A DNA stretch of 64,000 bases from JANRLJ01 sp033762735. Its GTDB lineage: Bacteria; Chloroflexota; Anaerolineae; Aggregatilineales; Phototrophicaceae. This document shows positions 59,393 to 64,000 of the stretch, one piece after another. The translations under genes were made by a program, and so were the position numbers. Under the pieces are notes generated by a model. That model was given only the letters and a program-made list of their open reading frames with translations. It was not told the DNA's origin and did not search any database. Location: positions 1 to 64,000 of the forward strand of contig JANRLJ010000197.1 of the NCBI GenBank assembly GCA_033762735.1. The letters are read 5' to 3'. The first letter of the stretch is position 1. The number at the start of each line of letters is the position of its first letter.

Positions 59393-59420
59393 GTAGGGGC
59401 GAGGTGCGCCTCGCCCGTAC
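59393..59420. repeat. 28-bp palindrome of the GTAGGGGCG family
   Basis: GTAGGGGCGAGG-TGCG-CCTCGCCCGTAC. GGGCGAGG (59397-59404) pairs with CCTCGCCC (59409-59416). It shares the outer GTAGGGGCG and CGCCCGTAC with the core of the element at 37447-37474 read on the other strand. Confidence 0.7.
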
Positions 59421-59453
59421 ACCGACTCATTCGTGCTTATGTTGGTTTTTCCA

Positions 59454-60644
59454 TTAGCTCCGGTCGTTGAGAATTTCCACGCCGGGCAGCGTCTTGCCTT
59501 CCAGCATTTCCAGGCTGGCACCGCCCCCGGTAGAGATGTGGGTGATTTTGTCGGCCAGTCCCGACTCCTCAATGGCTGCGGCGGAGTCGCCACCGCCGAT
59601 AATGGTAACAGCACCCTTCGCGGTTTCTTCGGCCAGCAGTTTGGCAACGGCGAACGTCCCGGTCGCGAAATTGGGCATTTCAAACACGCCCATCGGCCCA
59701 TTCCAGACGACGGTCTTCGCGCCGTTCAGCCGTTCGGCGAACAGGTTGATCGTCTCGCTGCCGATGTCATAGATCGACCAGCCATCGGGCACAGGTTCGC
59801 CCGCGCCGATGGTCTTGCGGTTAGCGTCGTTGTTGAAGCTGTCGCCGATCACGTTATCGAACGGCAGCACCAGCCTCCCGCTGCCCTTGTCCAGCAGACC
59901 TTTGGCCGTCTCAATAGCGTCCGCTTCCACCAGCGAGTTGCCCATCTCGCGCCCCTGCGCCTTGAAGAAGGTGTTCGCCATGCCGCCGCCGATCAGCAGC
60001 AGATCGACCTTATCCAGCAGGCTTTCGATCACGGCGATTTTGTCGGATACTTTCGCGCCCCCCAGAATGGCGATAAAAGGCCGCTGTGGGTTTTCCAGTG
60101 CGGTCGCCAGATAGTCGATCTCTTTTTCCATTAACAGCCCCGCGACGGCGGGCAGCAGTTGCGCCACGCCATGCGTCGAGGAATGGGCGCGATGGGCAGA
60201 GCCGAAGGCATCGTTCACATAGACATCACCCAGCTTCGCGAATTCCTTCGCGAGTTCGGGATCGTTCTTTTCCTCACCCTTGTGGAAGCGGGTGTTTTCC
60301 AGCAGCAGTACGCCGCCTTCAGGCAGATCGGTCACAGCCTGTTCGGCTTTCTCCCCGATACTGGCCTCGACAAAGTGCACTTCCCGGTTGAGCAGTTCGC
60401 TTAAAGCCGAGGCGACAGGCGCGAGCGAAAATTCCGGCGCGGGTCCGCCCTTTGGCCGCCCCAGGTGGGACATCAGCACAACCGCTTTGGGCTTCTGGTC
60501 GAGGATATATTGCAGCGTCGGGACAGCGGCACGGATGCGGGTGTCATCGGTAATTTTGCCGCCTTCCAGGGGGACGTTGAAATCGACGCGCACGAGAACA
60601 CGCTTGCCCGAAAGATCAATATCACGGACGGTCATTTTGTTCAT
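59454..60644 (-). CDS. pgk: phosphoglycerate kinase
   Basis: 396 residues. VLVRVDFNVPLEGGKITDDTRI, VLMSHLGRPKG, LLENTRFHKGEEKNDPE, ILGGAKVSDKIAVIE, NGPMGVFEMPNFA and VTIIGGGDSAAA cover both lobes. It makes ATP from 1,3-bisphosphoglycerate. 119 bases downstream of gap, with a small hairpin between them. Normal length. Confidence 0.98.
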   Translation of the reverse strand: MNKMTVRDIDLSGKRVLVRVDFNVPLEGGKITDDTRIRAAVPTLQYILDQKPKAVVLMSHLGRPKGGPAPEFSLAPVASALSELLNREVHFVEASIGEKAEQAVTDLPEGGVLLLENTRFHKGEEKNDPELAKEFAKLGDVYVNDAFGSAHRAHSSTHGVAQLLPAVAGLLMEKEIDYLATALENPQRPFIAILGGAKVSDKIAVIESLLDKVDLLLIGGGMANTFFKAQGREMGNSLVEADAIETAKGLLDKGSGRLVLPFDNVIGDSFNNDANRKTIGAGEPVPDGWSIYDIGSETINLFAERLNGAKTVVWNGPMGVFEMPNFATGTFAVAKLLAEETAKGAVTIIGGGDSAAAIEESGLADKITHISTGGGASLEMLEGKTLPGVEILNDRS

Positions 60645-60707
60645 CAGGTTCGCCTTTGCAGTTTGCGGTTCGCGAGGTTGCAGCGCTTACAGTGGTGGAA
60701 CGGGTGG

Positions 60708-60732
60708 CGTGGGGCGCAGCACACGCCCCACG
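60708..60732. repeat. intergenic hairpin between gap and pgk
   Basis: CGTGGGGCG (60708-60716) pairs with CGCCCCACG (60724-60732), 7-base loop, no T-run. It may stabilise the end of the gap message or be a diverged member of the GTAGGGGCG palindromes. Confidence 0.45.
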
Positions 60733-60763
60733 AGATGATAATCAGCCGTTTAGAGACGGTCGC

Positions 60764-61771
60764 TTACAAGCGGTCGCCCATGAACTTCACAAGGTCGGCC
60801 ACGCGCACCGAATAGCCCCATTCGTTGTCATACCAGGCAATCACCTTGACGAGATTGCCACTGGCGTCGCTGGAAAGCGCGTCCACAATGCTGGAACGTG
60901 GGTCGCCCTTGTAGTCCATCGACACCAGCGGTTCGTGGCTCACGCCCAGGATACCCTGCATAGGGCCGTTGGCCGCCTGTTCCAGTGCGCCAATCAGTTC
61001 TTCCTTTGTGCATGGTTTTTCGACCGTTGCCACGAAATCCACCAGGGAAACGGTGGGGGTAGGAACACGCACGGACATGCCATCGAACTTGCCCTTGAGT
61101 TCCGGGACGACCAGCGCGACGGCCTTCGCTGCACCAGTGGTGGTGGGGATGATGTTCAGCGCAGCGGCACGGGCGCGGCGCAAATCCTTATGGGGCAGGT
61201 CGAGGATTTGCTGGTCGTTGGTGTAGCTGTGGATAGTGGTCATGAAGGCTTTGCTGATGGTGAAGCTGTCGTTGACTACTTTCGCGGCGGGCGCGAGGCA
61301 GTTGGTGGTGCAGGAAGCGTTGGAGACGATGTGGTGGCTGGCCGGGTCATACTTGTCTTCATTTACGCCCATGCAGACGGTGATGTCTTCATTCTTGGCC
61401 GGGGCGCTGATGATGACCTTCTTCGCGCCCCCCGCCAGATGCTTGGCTGCGCCGTCGCGCTCGGTGAAAATGCCCGTGCTTTCCACGACGATGTCCACGC
61501 CCAGATCACCCCACGGCAGGGCTGCCGGGTCGCGCTGTGCAACCGCCTTGATCTCGTCTCCATCCACAACAATGCCGTCGCTTTTGACTTCGACATGGCC
61601 GGGGAAGCGGCCATAGTTGGAGTCGTACTTCAGCAGGTGGGCCATCGTTTTGAGGTCACCCAGGTCATTGAAGGCGACGATGTCGATCTCGCCCTTATAG
61701 TACTCGCGCATCGCCTTGAGTACCTGACGACCAATGCGGCCAAAACCGTTGATGCCAACACGAATTGCCAT
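60764..61771 (-). CDS. gap: glyceraldehyde-3-phosphate dehydrogenase, type I
   Basis: 335 residues from ATG 61771 (AAGGAC close upstream); the longer ORF overlaps yvcK. NAD fold VGINGFGRIGRQ; catalytic Cys154 in SNASCTTNCLAP; IHSYTNDQQILDLPHKDLRRARAA; PTPTVSLVDFV; WYDNEWGYSVRVADL at the end. Forms 1,3-bisphosphoglycerate with NAD. It follows yvcK (37-base gap) and precedes pgk on the minus strand. Confidence 0.98.
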   Translation of the reverse strand: MAIRVGINGFGRIGRQVLKAMREYYKGEIDIVAFNDLGDLKTMAHLLKYDSNYGRFPGHVEVKSDGIVVDGDEIKAVAQRDPAALPWGDLGVDIVVESTGIFTERDGAAKHLAGGAKKVIISAPAKNEDITVCMGVNEDKYDPASHHIVSNASCTTNCLAPAAKVVNDSFTISKAFMTTIHSYTNDQQILDLPHKDLRRARAAALNIIPTTTGAAKAVALVVPELKGKFDGMSVRVPTPTVSLVDFVATVEKPCTKEELIGALEQAANGPMQGILGVSHEPLVSMDYKGDPRSSIVDALSSDASGNLVKVIAWYDNEWGYSVRVADLVKFMGDRL

Positions 61772-61808
61772 GAGTCCTTGTCCTTTCCTGGAAAAGCGTG
61801 AATATTCC

Positions 61809-63104
61809 TTACACTGTAATCTGCAAGATCGGGGAGTCCCCCGATCTCTCAGCATCGTATAAGCTAAGGATAGCCTGCGCCAGCTTTTGCGGGTCATGCC
61901 GCCAGGGCTGGTCAGGGTCGGTTAAATCGACATAGCAAACCTGATAGCGCTGCGTGATCTCATGACCGGGCGGCGCAAGATCAACATAAGTGGTGTTTAC
62001 CCCGGCGTTCAGTGTGGGCGTGGCGTTATTCGCCAGTATCGTATGCAATACACCTTTGCCGAGGTAGCGTTCCAGCGCCATGACATGATCAGCGACGGAA
62101 TAGCCCTCGGTTTCGCCGGGCTGCGTGGCGATATTGCAGATGTATAGCTTATAAGCGCTGGTGGTGCGCAGCGCGTCCGCAATCCCTGGCACGAGCAGAT
62201 TTGGGATGATGCTGGTGTAGAGGCTGCCCGGCCCCAGAATGACGATATTGGCCTCTTTAATCGCGCGAACGCTTTCCTCGTATGCCAGCACATCCGACGG
62301 AACCAACCCGATTTCTTCGATCTGCCCACCTGCTTCGGTAATTTTCGACTCGCCCAAGATACGCACGCGGCCTTTGTTGTTCTGCCGGATGGTGGCGACC
62401 AGGTTGACGTCATCCAGGGTTGAGGGCAGAACGCGCCCCTGAATATTGAGCACACGCTGCACTTCCGCCAACGCAGGCTCAAGCCCACCCCGAATGCCTG
62501 CCAGCGCCGCGATGAACAGGTTGCCGAAGGCGTGGCCGCGCAGTTCCCCACTGTTAAAGCGGTACTGAAATAACTGCGTCATCAGGCTTTCGTCGTCGGC
62601 CAGCGCGGCGATGTTGTTGCGCAGATCACCCGGCGGCTGCACACCCATATCACGGCGCAAACGGCCAGAACTGCCGCCGTCATCGGCGACGGTGACAATC
62701 GCGCTGAGGTTGCTGGTGTGCTTTTTCATCCCACGCAGCACAGAGGGCAAGCCTGTGCCGCCGCCGATGGCAACCAACCGGACGCCTTTCTGCCGTTTGC
62801 TGTGCTCGTAAACCACGTCAATGACACGGCGCGGCTCGTTGCGGCGGTAGGGCGCGAGGACGTTGCGCGACAGCTTGAGCAGGGCGAACGCGGCGATGAT
62901 GCTCCCGATTAGCAGGGCGGCAGCGACGATGCCCCAACTGCTCATCCTGGCCTGCGCCTGGAGCGGCGTCAGCGCAAGGACTTTGAGAATCCCAAAGGCG
63001 AAGCTGAGGGCGATCAGGAACACGCCACTTGCTGCCAGCAGCAGCCAGCGCTTGACACCGATACCCGGCGTCAGCCATTTCAGGAGCATCCGAAGGGTTA
63101 ACAT
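61809..63104 (-). CDS. YvcK/CofD-like gluconeogenesis factor with N-terminal membrane helices
   Basis: 431 residues from ATG 63104. Two N-terminal helices (about 20-43 and 58-78) are an addition to the classical soluble YvcK. The core starts VRLVAIGGGTGLPSVLRGMK, then TVADDGGSSGRLRRDMGVQPPGDLRNN, and ends with NIVILGPGSLYTSIIPNLLVPGI and YICNIATQPGETEGY. In B. subtilis and mycobacteria YvcK/CuvA supports growth on gluconeogenic carbon and cell-wall synthesis and is phosphorylated by PknB/PrkC-type kinases. Here it lies with gap and pgk, close to such a kinase. It shares one base with the stop of the DUF1461 gene. Confidence 0.92.
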   Translation of the reverse strand: MLTLRMLLKWLTPGIGVKRWLLLAASGVFLIALSFAFGILKVLALTPLQAQARMSSWGIVAAALLIGSIIAAFALLKLSRNVLAPYRRNEPRRVIDVVYEHSKRQKGVRLVAIGGGTGLPSVLRGMKKHTSNLSAIVTVADDGGSSGRLRRDMGVQPPGDLRNNIAALADDESLMTQLFQYRFNSGELRGHAFGNLFIAALAGIRGGLEPALAEVQRVLNIQGRVLPSTLDDVNLVATIRQNNKGRVRILGESKITEAGGQIEEIGLVPSDVLAYEESVRAIKEANIVILGPGSLYTSIIPNLLVPGIADALRTTSAYKLYICNIATQPGETEGYSVADHVMALERYLGKGVLHTILANNATPTLNAGVNTTYVDLAPPGHEITQRYQVCYVDLTDPDQPWRHDPQKLAQAILSLYDAERSGDSPILQITV

Positions 63105-63823
63105 CACGGTGCGCTTTTCCCCCACCGCCACATGCTCACAAAGATAACGACTGCGCCTAAGGTCGTCAACCCGCCAATTGTGAGCGCGGCGTCGAACCAG
63201 AACTGTTCGGGGAACAGGCGGATGAGCGTATCGGAGTAAAGAAAGCGCCATGTTCCGCTCTCGAAGAAGACCTCATGAAAGGCGGTGAAAAAGAAATCCC
63301 AGGCCGCAATCGCCACCACGATAATCGTGCCGATGATGCTCAAGGTAAGGATTGAACCCTGCATCAACCCTGTACGTAAATCCCGCCGTGTTTCTGCACG
63401 ATAAGCCAGCACTGCGGTGACGACGGCAGCGCCTAAAGATAGGATAATCAGAAAGGTGAAGGCTGCGCGTGTGACAACTTTCACATCTTCCATATGACGC
63501 AGCTCACGCTCGTTGTAGAGCGGGCTGCCATCCGGGAAGGTGAGGTCGCCGAGGTAGCCAATATCCGCGTCATTCAACAGATAGTTGACGGCGTAAGGGG
63601 CGAGGCGCAGGCGGTCTTCCCGCGTGAAGCCATAGTCATCTTCGGGGAAACCGGGACGATTGTATTCCAACTGAAGAAACAGCGGTGTCATCACCAGACG
63701 GACACTGAACAGCACGAGCAGCACAGGCACCGCAAGCGTCAGAAACAGCCGCGCTGTCCACCGAAGCCCGCGATTGACGGGTTTGATTTCGACCGAAACC
63801 GGGGAAAGGCTTGCTTCTGCCAT
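63104..63823 (-). CDS. DUF1461/TIGR01906 family membrane protein
   Basis: 239 residues with an N-terminal helix (about 22-47), an extracytoplasmic domain with YNERELRHMEDVKVV, two central helices (about 120-140, 157-178), FHEVFFESGTWRFLYSDTLIRLFPEQFW, and a last helix (about 211-232). These motifs match the TIGR01906 (DUF1461) integral membrane family. No function is assigned to the family. Its stop overlaps the yvcK start by one base, so the two are probably co-translated. Confidence 0.85.
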   Translation of the reverse strand: MAEASLSPVSVEIKPVNRGLRWTARLFLTLAVPVLLVLFSVRLVMTPLFLQLEYNRPGFPEDDYGFTREDRLRLAPYAVNYLLNDADIGYLGDLTFPDGSPLYNERELRHMEDVKVVTRAAFTFLIILSLGAAVVTAVLAYRAETRRDLRTGLMQGSILTLSIIGTIIVVAIAAWDFFFTAFHEVFFESGTWRFLYSDTLIRLFPEQFWFDAALTIGGLTTLGAVVIFVSMWRWGKSAP

Positions 63824-63828
63824 TGGGT

Positions 63829-64000
63829 TTACCGTAACTGTTCTGTACGGCCGGAAAGCAGGAAGTTGAGCACGAGCGAATCGACCAGTGTTTCCACCGG
63901 AGCGCGGTCGTCCGTAAAAAGCAGGTCTGAAGCCACAGCAGGCACCAGCACGGTTGTGCTGATGGTCAGCACCTCGCGCAGAATCGGGCTGGCATCGGCG
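63829..64000 (-). CDS. C-terminal end of a spermidine-synthase-like protein (partial)
   Basis: Open on the minus strand from the window edge to TAA at 63831-63829, 56 residues seen. It contains LLFTDDRAPVETLVDSLVL and ends SGRTEQLR. L-x-T-D-D-x-A-P-V-E near the C-terminus is the usual end of membrane-fused spermidine/spermine synthase-like proteins in many bacteria. Catalytic parts lie outside the window. It precedes the DUF1461 gene by 5 bases and is probably in the same operon. Confidence 0.6.
   Translation of the reverse strand, partial: ADASPILREVLTISTTVLVPAVASDLLFTDDRAPVETLVDSLVLNFLLSGRTEQLR

Overview
The window is about 57% GC and gene-dense, and it reads as one ordinary bacterial chromosome segment. 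I infer a Chloroflexota (Anaerolineae-like) host. The reasons are long Thr/Pro/Glu-rich linkers in exported proteins, several LysM proteins, a MoxR/DUF58/VWA 'Bat' operon, a DinG helicase with an N-terminal exonuclease, and frequent GTG/TTG starts. No 16S rRNA or other decisive marker is present, so this placement is an inference. I see no phage, integrase, transposase, CRISPR array or toxin-antitoxin pair.

Layout. 0-5 kb: end of a glycerophosphodiesterase, a methyltransferase, tRNA-His, an SRPBCC protein with a long disordered tail, three small membrane/envelope genes, and NAD(P)HX repair (nnr). 5-12.5 kb: long-chain prenyl diphosphate synthase, an orphan histidine kinase, a HAD-DinB fusion, DinG, DUF503. 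12.9-15 kb: sucCD. 15-24 kb: a nine-gene minus-strand operon, nudix - membrane protein - moxR - DUF58 - DUF4381-like - VWA - VWA/TPR - BatD - TPR/SH3. 24-27.2 kb: plus-strand set of ParB/SbnI-like, ACT, unknown, JAMM peptidase and prepilin peptidase. 27.2-32.5 kb: sulfur relay (cysteine desulfurase, mnmA), then divergent eno-pyk. 33-40 kb: radC, a GT39-type glycosyltransferase with a FecR-like partner, then yebC-ruvC-ruvA-thyX.

40-49 kb is mostly envelope and exported proteins: lipoprotein, small membrane protein, truncated globin, tandem PstS-like protein, LysM protein, DUF192, a LysM/M23 endopeptidase split by an in-frame TAG, and a His-rich polytopic membrane protein. 49-53.4 kb: tdk, then a ribosomal set (rplU, rpmA and an unusual long rpmE), queA, ruvB. 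53.5-55.3 kb: upp and a WecA/MraY-type transferase. 55.3-64 kb, all on the minus strand: DUF1461 protein, yvcK, gap, pgk, a Ser/Thr kinase, tpiA and an acidic-tailed membrane protein. This gathers lower glycolysis beside YvcK and a PknB-type kinase. The eno-pyk pair lies 30 kb away.

Most of the content is housekeeping, and I did not find a clear new multi-gene defence or metabolic system. The observations most worth a second look are: (1) a ribosomal protein bL31 fused to a domain closely resembling the RNA polymerase alpha-subunit C-terminal domain, keeping its main DNA-contact residues; (2) a dispersed family of 28-29 bp GTAGGGGCG...CGCCC.TAC palindromes, two of them nested inside larger terminal-inverted-repeat units, one with flanking direct repeats; (3) the LysM/M23 gene interrupted by a single in-frame TAG; (4) a likely CTG start restoring an N-terminal membrane helix downstream of tpiA; (5) a prepilin peptidase whose N-terminal methylase-type domain has lost its zinc cysteines.
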